Shown here: piece by piece, positions 36,216-44,095 of the stretch | Layout: each line of letters starts with the position of its first letter | Position numbering within the stretch: position 1 is the first letter of the stretch | Assembly: GCF_046292685.1 (NCBI RefSeq) | Contig: NZ_JBKBQM010000004.1 | Span: 1-64,000, forward strand | DNA from: Wagnerdoeblera sp046292685 | GTDB lineage: Bacteria; Pseudomonadota; Alphaproteobacteria; Rhodobacterales; Rhodobacteraceae | Direction: 5' to 3' | DNA: 64,000 nt | Notes under the pieces: model-generated | Told to the model about the DNA's origin: nothing | The model's input: the letters and a program-made list of their open reading frames with translations, nothing else | Database searches by the model: none | Translations under genes and position numbers: made by a program

Positions 36216-37640
36216 TCAGGTGCCGCAGAAGGTCTGGTGCACGGTCTCTTGCGGGGTGGGGGCGGCGCGCAGCGGGTGGTCGGGCGCGGCGTCGAAGGGC
36301 TGCGCCAGCGCGGCGTCGAGCGCGTGGAAGGGGGCAAAGTCGCCTTGCACCGCGGCGTCGATCGCGTCTTCGATGCGGTGGTTGCGCGGGATCACGGCCG
36401 GGTTGACCCGGGCCATCGCGGCGCGGGCCGCCTCGAGGCTGCGCCCTTCGGCGGCAAGGCGCGCGTGCCAGGTCGGTTCCCAGGTGGTGAAGGCGGCGGG
36501 GTCGCGGAACTCGGCCGCTGCGGTGCCTTCGGCCAGGCCGCGGAAGGTGCGGGTAAAGTCGGCGCCGCTGCGGGCCATGCGGTCGAGCAGGGCTTCGATC
36601 AGGGCGCGGTCGCCTTCGTGCGCGGTGGCCAGCCCCAGCTTGGCGCGGAAACGGGCCAGCCATTCGGCCTGCCACAGGTCGGCAAAGCGGTGCAGCACCT
36701 CGGTGGCGGGTTCGATGGCGCGGTCGGGGTCGGCGTCGATCAGCGGCAGCAGGCACGAGGCGAGTTGCGCCATGTTCCAGACCGCGATCTGCGGCTGGTT
36801 GGCATAGGCATAGCGCCCGCCCCGGTCGATCGAGGAGAACACCCGGTCGGGGTGGTAGGCATCGAGAAAGGCGCAGGGGCCGTAGTCGATGGTCAGCCCG
36901 CCGACATGGGCGTTGTCGGTGTTCATCACGCCGTGAATGAAGCCGAGCGCCATCCACTGCGCCACCAGCCGGGCCTGGGCGGCCACCGCCTCGGCCAGAA
37001 GGCCGAGCGGGCCGGTGGCGCCGGGATAGTGGCGGGCCAGCGCCATGTCGGCCAGCAGGCGCAGCGCCTCGGTATCGCCGCGGGCGGCGAAATACTGGAA
37101 GGTGCCCACGCGCAGGTGGCTGGCGGCCACCCGGGTGAGCACCGCGCCGGGCAGGCGGGCTTCGCGGTAGACGATTTCGCCGGTGGTCACCGCGGCGAGC
37201 GCCCGGGTGGTGGGCACGCCCAGGGCGTGCATCGCCTCGGACACGAGGTATTCGCGGATCACCGGGCCGACCCAGGCGCGCCCGTCGCCGCCGCGCGACC
37301 AGGCGGTGCGGCCGGCGCCCTTGAGCTGCACGTCCCAGCGGCGGCCGTCGGGGCCGATGTGTTCGCCCAGCAGGATCGCGCGGCCGTCGCCCAGTTGCGG
37401 CACCCAGTTGCCGAACTGGTGGCCGGCATAGGCCTGGGCCAGCGGCTCGGCCCCCGGGGGCACGCGGTTGCCGGCAAGGACCGCCAGCCATTCGGGGGTT
37501 GCCAGCCTTGCCGCATCGAGCCCCATTTCGGCCGCGAGCCGGGGGTTGACCGCGATGAGGCCGGGCGCCGCCACCGGCACCGGATCCTGCCGGGTGAACA
37601 TGCGGTCCGGCAGGCGGGCATAACTGTTGTCGAAGTGCAT
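36216..37640 (-). CDS. selO: SelO-type protein adenylyltransferase (YdiU)
   Basis: The 474-residue pseudokinase has the SelO marks FDNSYARLP near the start, then AYAGHQFGNWVPQLGDGRAILLGE, DVQLKGAGRTAWSRGGDGRAWVGPVIREYLVSEAMHALGVPTTRAL and TFQYFAARGD. It continues MALGFIHGVMNTDNAHVGGLTIDYGPCAFLD with the metal Asn and Asp, and NPAVIPRNHRIEDAI. It transfers AMP to protein Ser/Thr/Tyr. Bacterial forms act in redox stress. The ATG is at 37640; upstream lies homopolymer-rich DNA with an N run. Length is normal for bacterial SelO. Confidence 0.94.
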   Translation of the reverse strand: MHFDNSYARLPDRMFTRQDPVPVAAPGLIAVNPRLAAEMGLDAARLATPEWLAVLAGNRVPPGAEPLAQAYAGHQFGNWVPQLGDGRAILLGEHIGPDGRRWDVQLKGAGRTAWSRGGDGRAWVGPVIREYLVSEAMHALGVPTTRALAAVTTGEIVYREARLPGAVLTRVAASHLRVGTFQYFAARGDTEALRLLADMALARHYPGATGPLGLLAEAVAAQARLVAQWMALGFIHGVMNTDNAHVGGLTIDYGPCAFLDAYHPDRVFSSIDRGGRYAYANQPQIAVWNMAQLASCLLPLIDADPDRAIEPATEVLHRFADLWQAEWLARFRAKLGLATAHEGDRALIEALLDRMARSGADFTRTFRGLAEGTAAAEFRDPAAFTTWEPTWHARLAAEGRSLEAARAAMARVNPAVIPRNHRIEDAIDAAVQGDFAPFHALDAALAQPFDAAPDHPLRAAPTPQETVHQTFCGT

Positions 37641-37771
37641 GGCGGCGGCTTTCCCCGGCGGTTTGCCCCGATATAGGCCGCGCGCGTCGCGCGGCACAGG
37701 GGGCGGCGGGCGCGGGCGGGCGGGCGGGGCCGCCGGGGGCCGGGGGGGCGCCCCCCCCCCCCCCGCCCCGG

Positions 37772-37781
37772 NNNNNNNNNN
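37772..37781. other. 10-base N run (unresolved sequence)
   Basis: Ten consecutive N flanked by poly-C (about 14 C at 37751-37764) and by long poly-G runs from 37808. The N run is probably an assembly placeholder in a hard GC tract; true length is unknown. Confidence 0.98.
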
Positions 37782-37844
37782 CTCTGCTGCGCGCGCGGGC
37801 GGCGGGGCGGGGGGGGGGGGGGGCGGGGGGGGGGGGGGGGGCCC

Positions 37845-37879
37845 GCCGGTGCCGGGGGCATCGAACCCCCGGCACCGGC
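37845..37879. terminator. 14-bp perfect hairpin downstream of the LysR gene
   Basis: GCCGGTGCCGGGGG and CCCCCGGCACCGGC pair fully around a 7-base loop (CATCGAA). It lies 144 bases behind the stop of the minus-strand LysR gene. The loop is the reverse complement of the loop at 30247-30253. Confidence 0.5.
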
Positions 37880-37906
37880 GCTGGCGCGGGATGGCGCGGA
37901 CAGGGG

Positions 37907-37974
37907 CGGCCTGCGGCAAGGGACGGCCTGCGGCAAGGGACGGCCTGCGGCAAGGGACGGCCTGCGGCAGGCGG
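37907..37974. repeat. 17-bp tandem repeat, four units
   Basis: CGGCCTGCGGCAAGGGA occurs three times in exact tandem (37907, 37924, 37941), then a variant unit to 37974. Degenerate versions continue to about 38015, up to the 3' end of the LysR gene. Confidence 0.85.
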
Positions 37975-38022
37975 GCGGCCTGCGGCAAGGGGCGGCTTGC
38001 GGCAGGCGGGCGGCGCAAGCCG

Positions 38023-38940
38023 TCAGGCCGGGGCGCCGGCGGCGGTGCCGCGCAAGGCGCGTGTCAGCGTTTCCAGAAACGCGGCCAGTGCGGGCGGTGG
38101 GCTGCGGTCGCGCGGGGTCAGGGCCGAGATCTGGCGCACGATCGCCGGGCCGGGCAGCGGCCGCGCGACCAGCCCGGCGGCCTGCGGCGCGATGCGGGCA
38201 TAGCCCGGCAGCACCGCCACGCCGAACCCGGCCGCAACCAGCGCCAGCGCGGTGAAGATCTGCCCGACCTCCTGCGCCGGGCGCAAGGGGAAGCCGGCGG
38301 CGTCGAAGGCCATGTCGGCCAGCAGGCGCAGGCCGCTTTCGCGCCCCAGCGCAACGATGGGCGTCTGGGCCAGCGCGGCCCAGCCGGGCGGATCGGCGGC
38401 GGCGGCCAGCGGGTGGTGCGGCGGGGCGAACAGCATCAGCGCATCGCGGAACAGCGGGCGCGCGTCGAGGTCGGGCAGGCCGGGGGGAAAGGTGCCGATG
38501 CCGGCATCGACCCGACCGTCGCGCAGGCGCGCGACGATGTCGTCCGTGGGCAGGTCGGCCAGGGTCAGCGCGATGCCGGGGTGGCGCGCGGCGAATGCGG
38601 CCATGACCTGCGGCAAGAGCCCCGCCGCCAGCAAGGGCGGGGCTGCAAGGCGCAGGCTGCCGGCCTCGAGCCGGGCGAGGCCGCGCGCCTCGGCCTCGGC
38701 CCGGTCGAGCTCGGCCAGGCCCGCCGCCGCGCGGGTGGCGAAGGCGGCCCCGGCCGGGGTCAGCGCCACGCGGCGGGTGGTCCGGTCTACCAGGCGCAGG
38801 CCGAGCTGGGCCTCGAGGTCGCGGATCTGCGCGCTGAGCGCGGGTTGGCTGAGCCCCAGGCGTTCGGCCGCGCGGGAAAACCCGCCGGTGTCGCGGATGG
38901 CAAGCAGGCAATCGATCTGGCGCAGGGTGGGGCGGGTCAT
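38023..38940 (-). CDS. LysR-family transcriptional regulator
   Basis: The 305-residue protein has the LysR helix-turn-helix (about 1-65, LRQIDCLLAIRDTGGFSRAAERLGLSQPALSAQIRDLEAQLGLRLVDRTTRRVALTPAG) and a substrate-binding effector domain. It diverges from the molybdenum hydroxylase gene at 39032 with a 91-base gap. By the usual LysR rule it is the candidate regulator of that gene and the genes behind it (inference). The effector is unknown. Confidence 0.9.
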   Translation of the reverse strand: MTRPTLRQIDCLLAIRDTGGFSRAAERLGLSQPALSAQIRDLEAQLGLRLVDRTTRRVALTPAGAAFATRAAAGLAELDRAEAEARGLARLEAGSLRLAAPPLLAAGLLPQVMAAFAARHPGIALTLADLPTDDIVARLRDGRVDAGIGTFPPGLPDLDARPLFRDALMLFAPPHHPLAAAADPPGWAALAQTPIVALGRESGLRLLADMAFDAAGFPLRPAQEVGQIFTALALVAAGFGVAVLPGYARIAPQAAGLVARPLPGPAIVRQISALTPRDRSPPPALAAFLETLTRALRGTAAGAPA

Positions 38941-39031
38941 TGATTGGAAATCCTGATGAATTGATAACACGCGGGGTGCTGGACGGATAGATGCCGCCTG
39001 TGGTCTGCTGTGCAGGGCAAGCGGGGGCAGC
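38941..39031. promoter_or_regulatory. divergent LysR/hydroxylase promoter region
   Basis: A locally AT-rich 30-base block (GGAAATCCTGATGAATTGAT) stands out of the GC-rich surroundings. ATTGAT occurs at 38939-38944 and again at 38960-38965, 21 bases apart, about two helix turns. This is a plausible LysR contact region; no clean T-N11-A dyad could be fixed by eye. Confidence 0.4.
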
Positions 39032-41101
39032 ATGGACGGGCAAGCGGCAGGCAAGGGCTGGATCGGGCAAGGCATGGCGCGGCGCGAGGATGCGCGGCTC
39101 TTGACCGGGCGCGGGCGTTTCGTGGCCGATCTGGTGCCGCAAGGGGCCTTGTGGGTGGAGTTCCTGCGCAGCCCCTATGCGGCCGGCGCCATCGCCGCAC
39201 TGGATGTCTCCGACGCGCTGGCCGCCCCCGATGTGGTCGCCGTGCTGACCGGGGCGGATTGCGCGGGGCTGGGGCCGGCGGCGGTGAACCCGCTGCTGCC
39301 GGGGGCGGCGCTGTTTCCGATGCAGCCGATGGCGGTGGGCCGTGTGGCCGCACCCGGGCAGCCGGTGGCGGCCGTGGTGGCCCGCAGCGCGCTGGCCGCC
39401 CGCGATGCGGTGGAACGCATCGTGCTGGAGGTGGCGGAGGACGCGCCCGAGCCCGACCCGGTGCTGGACCTCTCGACCGGCGCCTTGCCCGAGGGGCCGG
39501 GCGTGACCGCGCGGGTGGATCATGCGCTGGTGGCGCCCTTGGCGCTGGAGCCGCGCGCGAGCCTGGCCGAATGGGATGGCGCGCGGCTGACCTGCCACCT
39601 GTCCACCCAGACCCCGCAGCGCTGCCGCGACGATCTGGCGGCGATGCTGGGGCTGGAGGATGTGCGCGTGGTGGCCCCCGACGTGGGCGGCGCCTTCGGC
39701 GGCAAGGCCAGCCTGATGCCCGAGGATGCGGTGGTGGCGCTGGCCGCGCTGCGGCTGGGCGGTGCGGTTGCCTGGCAAGGCACGCGGTCCGAGGAGTTCC
39801 TGGCCGCCACCCGCGGCCGCGGCATGGCAACGACGGGGCGGCTGTTGCTGGAGGGCGACCGGATTGCCGGGATCGAAGGGCGGTTCGAGGTGCCCCTGGG
39901 CCACTGGATGCCCTATTCGGCGCTGGCCCCCTTGCGCAACGCCAGCCGGATGTTGCCGGGCCCCTATCGCGGCGTGGGGGTGGCGCAGGTCAGCGCCCGG
40001 CGCACGGCCGAGGCGGCGGTGAACATCTATCGCGGTGCCGGCCGGCCCGAGGCGGTGATCCTGACCGAACGGCTGGTGGACAAGGCGGCGCGGGCGCTGG
40101 GCCTCGACCCGCTGGAGTTCCGGCGCCGCAACGCGCTGACGCCGGATGAGCTGCCTGCGCGGCACGGCCCCTGTTCGGGCGATTTTCCCGGGCTGCTGGA
40201 GGCGATTGCGCCGCATTGGGCGGCTGCGCAGGCGCGCAAGGCGCAAGGGGCCATCGCCGGGGCGGGGCTGGCGCTTTATACCGAGCCTTGCGGGCAGGGG
40301 TGGGAATCCGCCGCGCTGCGGCTGCAACCCGATGGCACGGTGCTGGCGCTGACCGGGTCCAGCGCCCAAGGCCAGGGCCGCGAAACCGCGCTGGCGCAGC
40401 TGGTGGCCGAGGTGCTGGGCATCGCGCCTGCGCAGGTGATCGTGGCGCAAGGCGACACCGATCTTGTGCCGCAAGGCATCGGGGCGCTGGCCAGCCGGTC
40501 CACCGCCATCGGCGGCAGCGCCATGCTGGAAGCGGCGCGTGCATTCCGCGCAAGGCTCGATGCCCACCGCACCAACGATCTGGCCGCCCTGGCCGCCCGC
40601 CTGCCCGAACCGTTGGAGGTGCGCACCACCTTTGCCGCCCCGGCCGAGGCCTGGGCCTCGGGCGTGGTGCTGGCCGAGATCTGCCTCGACCCCGACACCG
40701 GCGCCACCACGATTGCCCGCGTCACCTGGGTGGACGACGCCGGCACGGTGCTGAACCCCCTGCTGGTCGAAGGCCAGATGATCGGCGGGGCGGCGCAAGG
40801 CATCGGGGCGGCGCTGATGGAACGGCTGGTGACAACCGACGGCCAGTTGCAGACCGGCAGCCTGATGGATTACGCCGTGCCCCGCGCCGCCGACATGCCC
40901 CCCCTGCACCTGATTTCCCGCCCCACGCCCACGCCCGCCAACCCGCTTGGCGCCCGCGGCGTGGGCGAGGCCGGCTGCATCGGCATTCCCGCCGCGATCC
41001 TGAACGCGGTGATGGATGCCCTGCCTGCGGACACCCCCGACCTTTCGCTGCCGCTGACATCCGAAACGGTGTGGCGTGCCCTCAACGGACTGGAGCCATG
41101 A
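39032..41101 (+). CDS. xanthine dehydrogenase-family molybdopterin-binding large subunit, orphan
   Basis: The 689-residue protein belongs to the CoxL/XdhB-like large subunits. It shows ARREDARLLTGRGRFVADL, STQTPQRCRDDLAAMLGL, VVAPDVGGAFGGKASLMPED (molybdopterin loop), IYRGAGRPEAVILTERLVDKAARALGLDP, GSSAQGQGRETALAQL, and GVGEAGCIG with the catalytic Glu at the end. It is about 80-100 residues shorter than typical members. No FAD (CoxM) or 2Fe-2S (CoxS) subunit gene is adjacent, so electrons must go to a distant partner or another acceptor. Such enzymes hydroxylate N-heterocycles or oxidise aldehydes. Its stop overlaps the next start by three bases. Confidence 0.87.
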   Translation: MDGQAAGKGWIGQGMARREDARLLTGRGRFVADLVPQGALWVEFLRSPYAAGAIAALDVSDALAAPDVVAVLTGADCAGLGPAAVNPLLPGAALFPMQPMAVGRVAAPGQPVAAVVARSALAARDAVERIVLEVAEDAPEPDPVLDLSTGALPEGPGVTARVDHALVAPLALEPRASLAEWDGARLTCHLSTQTPQRCRDDLAAMLGLEDVRVVAPDVGGAFGGKASLMPEDAVVALAALRLGGAVAWQGTRSEEFLAATRGRGMATTGRLLLEGDRIAGIEGRFEVPLGHWMPYSALAPLRNASRMLPGPYRGVGVAQVSARRTAEAAVNIYRGAGRPEAVILTERLVDKAARALGLDPLEFRRRNALTPDELPARHGPCSGDFPGLLEAIAPHWAAAQARKAQGAIAGAGLALYTEPCGQGWESAALRLQPDGTVLALTGSSAQGQGRETALAQLVAEVLGIAPAQVIVAQGDTDLVPQGIGALASRSTAIGGSAMLEAARAFRARLDAHRTNDLAALAARLPEPLEVRTTFAAPAEAWASGVVLAEICLDPDTGATTIARVTWVDDAGTVLNPLLVEGQMIGGAAQGIGAALMERLVTTDGQLQTGSLMDYAVPRAADMPPLHLISRPTPTPANPLGARGVGEAGCIGIPAAILNAVMDALPADTPDLSLPLTSETVWRALNGLEP

Positions 41102-42054
41102 AATACACCCGCAAGGATGCCAAATCCCACGCCTTTGCCCATATGCGCGGCATCTGGGCCGCCGCGCTCATGCCCTTCCGCGATGACCTGAGCATCGACG
41201 AGGACGGGTTCCGCGCCAACATGGACCACTGGATCACCGACCTGGGGATCGACGGGTTCTTCATCGCCGGCAAGCAGGGCGAGTTCTTTTCCATGTCGGT
41301 CGACGAACGCAAGCGCAGCTTCGACCTGGCGGTGCAGGCGGCGGATGGCCGGGCACAGACGATCATGTCCTGTTCGGATCAGAACATGGATGTGGTGATC
41401 GACCTGGCGAAACACGCGCAGGCCTGCGGGGCGGATTACATCGTCGTCCACGCCCCCATCCTGCATTTCTTCAAGGCGCAGGACGAAACCCTGATCCGAT
41501 ACTACGAAACCATCGCCGCGGCGGTGGACATCGGCATCGCGCTGTGGAGCCACCCCGATTCGGGCTATCTGATGAGCCCCGCGCTGTGCAACCGGCTGGC
41601 CGACATCGATAACGTGGTGGCGATCAAGTATTCGGTGCCGCGCCCGATGTATGCCGAACTGACCCGGCTGGCGGGCGACCGGATCATCGTCTCGACCGCG
41701 TCCGAGGAGGAGTGGCTGGACAACATCCTGGAACTGGACTGGCGGCTTTACCTCTGTTCCTCGCCGCCCTACCTGATCCAGACGGCGGCCGACCGGCGGA
41801 TGCGGCGATACACCGACCTGGCCTTTGCCGGGCGCGCGGACGAGGCCCGCGCCATCCGCGACAGCCTGGACCCGGTGCGCCGCGCGCTGCGCGAAACCCG
41901 GCCGCCCGAAAAGCCGCACGCCCACCAGAAATACTGGCAGACCCTGCTGGGGCAAACCGGCGGCCGCGTGCGCCCGCCCTGCCTGGAACTGACCCACGCG
42001 GAACGCGAAGCCACGCGCAAGGCGTTTGACGCCTGCGGCCTTCGCACCGCATGA
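41098..42054 (+). CDS. dihydrodipicolinate synthase/N-acetylneuraminate lyase-family protein
   Basis: The 318-residue protein has the DapA-type TIM barrel with the phosphate/carboxylate motif AGKQGEFFSM and a Schiff-base candidate Lys177 in VVAIKYSVPRP. The usual YNxP motif with catalytic Tyr reads WSHPDSG here, so the Tyr is replaced, most likely by Trp. It is therefore probably not the lysine-pathway enzyme; an aldolase or hydratase on a pyruvate-type substrate is more likely. The ATG overlaps the hydroxylase stop as ATGA, indicating coupling to that gene. A 3-hydroxyanthranilate dioxygenase follows 20 bases on. Confidence 0.85.
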   Translation: MKYTRKDAKSHAFAHMRGIWAAALMPFRDDLSIDEDGFRANMDHWITDLGIDGFFIAGKQGEFFSMSVDERKRSFDLAVQAADGRAQTIMSCSDQNMDVVIDLAKHAQACGADYIVVHAPILHFFKAQDETLIRYYETIAAAVDIGIALWSHPDSGYLMSPALCNRLADIDNVVAIKYSVPRPMYAELTRLAGDRIIVSTASEEEWLDNILELDWRLYLCSSPPYLIQTAADRRMRRYTDLAFAGRADEARAIRDSLDPVRRALRETRPPEKPHAHQKYWQTLLGQTGGRVRPPCLELTHAEREATRKAFDACGLRTA

Positions 42055-42074
42055 TGACCGGAGAGGAGATTCCC

Positions 42075-42623
42075 ATGGCCCGCCTGCACGCCTTCAACTT
42101 TCAGAAGTGGATCGACGAACACAAGCACCTGCTCAAGCCCCCGGTGGGCAACCAGATGGTGTGGAAGGACAGCGCCCTGATGGTCACCGTGGTCGGCGGC
42201 CCGAACCAGCGCACCGATTACCACGACGACCCGGTCGAGGAATTCTTCTACCAGCTGAAAGGCGACATGCTGCTGAAGCTGCACGACACCGGCACCGGCG
42301 AATTCTACGACGTGCCGATCCGCGAAGGCGACATCTTCCTGTTGCCCGCCCATATCCGCCATTCGCCGCAGCGCCCGCAGGAAGGCTCCATCGGCCTTGT
42401 GATCGAACCGGCGCGGCCCGAAGGCGCGCTGGACGCGATCGAGTGGTATTGCTTCAACTGCAACGCCCGGGTGCACCGCGCCGAGGTCGATCTGGAATCC
42501 ATCGTCGATGACCTGCCGCCGATCTATGCGGCGTTCTACGCCGACGAAAAGGCGCGCACCTGCCCGCAATGCGGCACCGTCCATCCGGGCAAGCAGGCGC
42601 CCGAAGGATGGGTGAAGCTGTGA
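42075..42623 (+). CDS. nbaC: 3-hydroxyanthranilate 3,4-dioxygenase
   Basis: The 182-residue cupin keeps the residues of characterised bacterial enzymes, with a shift of one in number. Arg46, His50 and Glu56 sit in QRTDYHDDPVEEFFYQ. His94, Arg98 and Glu109 sit in LLPAHIRHSPQRP and LVIEP. The C-terminus adds the rubredoxin-like pair CFNC and CPQC. It opens the ring of 3-hydroxyanthranilate with O2 to 2-amino-3-carboxymuconate semialdehyde. ATG 42075 follows GAGAGGAG. An alternative upstream ATG (42051) overlaps the previous gene. Neighbours suggest a catabolic role rather than NAD synthesis. Confidence 0.93.
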   Translation: MARLHAFNFQKWIDEHKHLLKPPVGNQMVWKDSALMVTVVGGPNQRTDYHDDPVEEFFYQLKGDMLLKLHDTGTGEFYDVPIREGDIFLLPAHIRHSPQRPQEGSIGLVIEPARPEGALDAIEWYCFNCNARVHRAEVDLESIVDDLPPIYAAFYADEKARTCPQCGTVHPGKQAPEGWVKL

Positions 42624-42805
42624 GGGATTTGCCCTTGATCCGGCCCCGGACGTGCGGCAGGGTCGAGGGCAGGGCCTGATTTTCGAAAATGCGGCTGGAA
42701 ACAATTTCAAGCTCGAATTATTCCGGCTTGAAATAAATCCGGCCTCAGGATACCGTATGCAGAAATCATCAGCGCCGACCAAGGCGCGACCACAGGGAGA
42801 CGACC
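42624..42805. promoter_or_regulatory. AT-rich spacer, probable promoter of the ABC importer genes
   Basis: About 180 bases. The part 42677-42755 is clearly less GC-rich than its surroundings (AATTTCAAGCTCGAATTATTCCG and GAAATAAATCC types). This fits a second promoter ahead of the solute-binding protein. No exact -35/-10 can be assigned. GGGAGA ahead of 42806 is the ribosome binding site. Confidence 0.5.
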
Positions 42806-43960
42806 ATGAAGAAACTGCTTGCAGCCGCCAGCATCCTTGCGCTGTCCACGCTGCCCGGCTGGGCCGAGGCCGTGAAGATCGGCGTCATCACCACGCTGTC
42901 GGGCCCGCCCGGCTACATCGGCGAACAGATCCGCGATGCGATGGCGCTGGCGGTGGAACAGGGCGGCGGCAAGCTGGGCGGAGTCGAGGTGGAGCTGGTC
43001 GTCGAGGATGACGGCCTGAACCCCGGCAACGGCCGCCAGATCGCCGAAAAGTTCGTCAACGACCAGGGCATCAAGCTGGTCACCGGCATCGTGTTCTCCA
43101 ACGTCGCGGGCGCCGTGGTGCCCGACGTGGTGGACAACGGCGCCTTCTACATCTCGCCCAACGCCGGGCCGTCGAACCTGGCCGGGGCGGGCTGCAACGA
43201 AAACTACTTCGTCGTCAGCTGGCAGAACGACAGCCTGCACGAGGCCACCGGCGCCGCCGCGAAATCGCTGGGCTATAAAAAGGCCGTGGCGCTGGCCCCC
43301 AACTATCAGGCCGGCAAGGATGCCATCGCCGGCTTCAAGCGGCTGTTCGAAGGCGAGGTCGAGGAAATCTATACCCAGCTGGACCAGACCGACTTCGCGT
43401 CCGAAATGGCCCGCATCCGCGCTGCCAACCCCGAAGTGGTGTTCCAGTTCCACCCCGGCGGTCTGGGCATCGCGTTCCTCAAGCAGTATCAGCAGGCCGG
43501 CCTTCTGGGGCAGATCCCGATGGTGCTGTCGGAACCCTCGATCGACGGCGTGATCCTGAACGCGGTGGGCGAAGCCGCCATCGGCATCAAGGGCACCACC
43601 CACTGGAACGAGGATTTCGACAACGAGGCCTCCAAGGCCTTCGTCGCCGCCTGGCGCGCCAGGCACGGCGACCGGCCTATCACCTACTACGCCCAGCAGG
43701 CCTATGATACCGCGCTGCTGATCGGCTCGGCCCTGGCCAAGGCGACGCCCGACAACGCCGATGCCTTCCGCGAGGCGCTGCGCGCCGCCGATTTCGCCAG
43801 CACCCGCGGCGCCTTTGCCTGGGGCCCGAACCAGCACCCGGTGCAGAACTGGTACATGGTCGACATCGTCGCCGGCGACGGCGGCAAGCCCAAGGCGGTG
43901 ACCGGCCCGCTGCTGCGCGAAATGGTGGGCGACATCTACGCCGAGCAGTGCAAGATGTGA
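42806..43960 (+). CDS. branched-chain-type ABC transporter, solute-binding protein
   Basis: The 384-residue protein has a Sec signal (MKKLLAAASILALSTLPGWAEA, cleavage near residue 20). A Peripla_BP_6 two-lobe receptor follows: VKIGVITTLSGPPGYIGEQIRDAMALAVEQ, FSNVAGAVVPDVV, QAGKDAIAGFKR, FASEMARIRAANPEVVF and YYAQQAYDTALLIGSAL. Relatives bind branched-chain amino acids, amides, urea or aromatic acids. The link to aromatic amine genes suggests an aromatic or aryl-amino ligand (inference). It is separated by 135 bases from the permease genes, with a repeat between. Confidence 0.92.
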   Translation: MKKLLAAASILALSTLPGWAEAVKIGVITTLSGPPGYIGEQIRDAMALAVEQGGGKLGGVEVELVVEDDGLNPGNGRQIAEKFVNDQGIKLVTGIVFSNVAGAVVPDVVDNGAFYISPNAGPSNLAGAGCNENYFVVSWQNDSLHEATGAAAKSLGYKKAVALAPNYQAGKDAIAGFKRLFEGEVEEIYTQLDQTDFASEMARIRAANPEVVFQFHPGGLGIAFLKQYQQAGLLGQIPMVLSEPSIDGVILNAVGEAAIGIKGTTHWNEDFDNEASKAFVAAWRARHGDRPITYYAQQAYDTALLIGSALAKATPDNADAFREALRAADFASTRGAFAWGPNQHPVQNWYMVDIVAGDGGKPKAVTGPLLREMVGDIYAEQCKM

Positions 43961-43990
43961 TCCGGCTTCGGGGGTGGCGGCCCGGCTGCC

Positions 43991-44044
43991 GCCTCCGGCT
44001 GCGGTTGCCGCCTTCACCTTGACCCAAATATCCCCGCCGGAGGC
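43991..44044. repeat. dispersed repeat copy 5 within the ABC importer genes
   Basis: The TTCACCTTG-ACC-CAAATATCCC core lies at 44013-44034. The perfect 9-bp inverted repeat GCCTCCGGC / GCCGGAGGC flanks it (43991-43999 and 44036-44044). It stands between the binding protein gene and the permease gene. It could protect the 3' end of the upstream mRNA or reduce read-through, so that the binding protein is made in excess (inference). Confidence 0.6.
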
Positions 44045-44095
44045 ATCCGACCTTTCCGCAGGCGCCTCCGCCGGGCCATTTGTCGCGCCGGTGCC

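Larger units (their letters stand above)
37641..38022. other. 382-base low-complexity spacer with N gap
   Basis: Contains G and C homopolymers of 12 or more bases, ten N at 37772-37781, a 14-bp hairpin (37845-37879) and a 17-bp tandem repeat (37907-37974). The sequence here is not reliable. No gene is called. The selO promoter must lie within or near it. Confidence 0.7.

Noticed and set aside
37845..37879. tRNA-like T-arm (GGGGG-TTCGATG-CCCCC)
   Set aside because: The stem extends symmetrically on both sides and there is no acceptor, D or anticodon arm at the right distance. The same holds for the copy at 30238.
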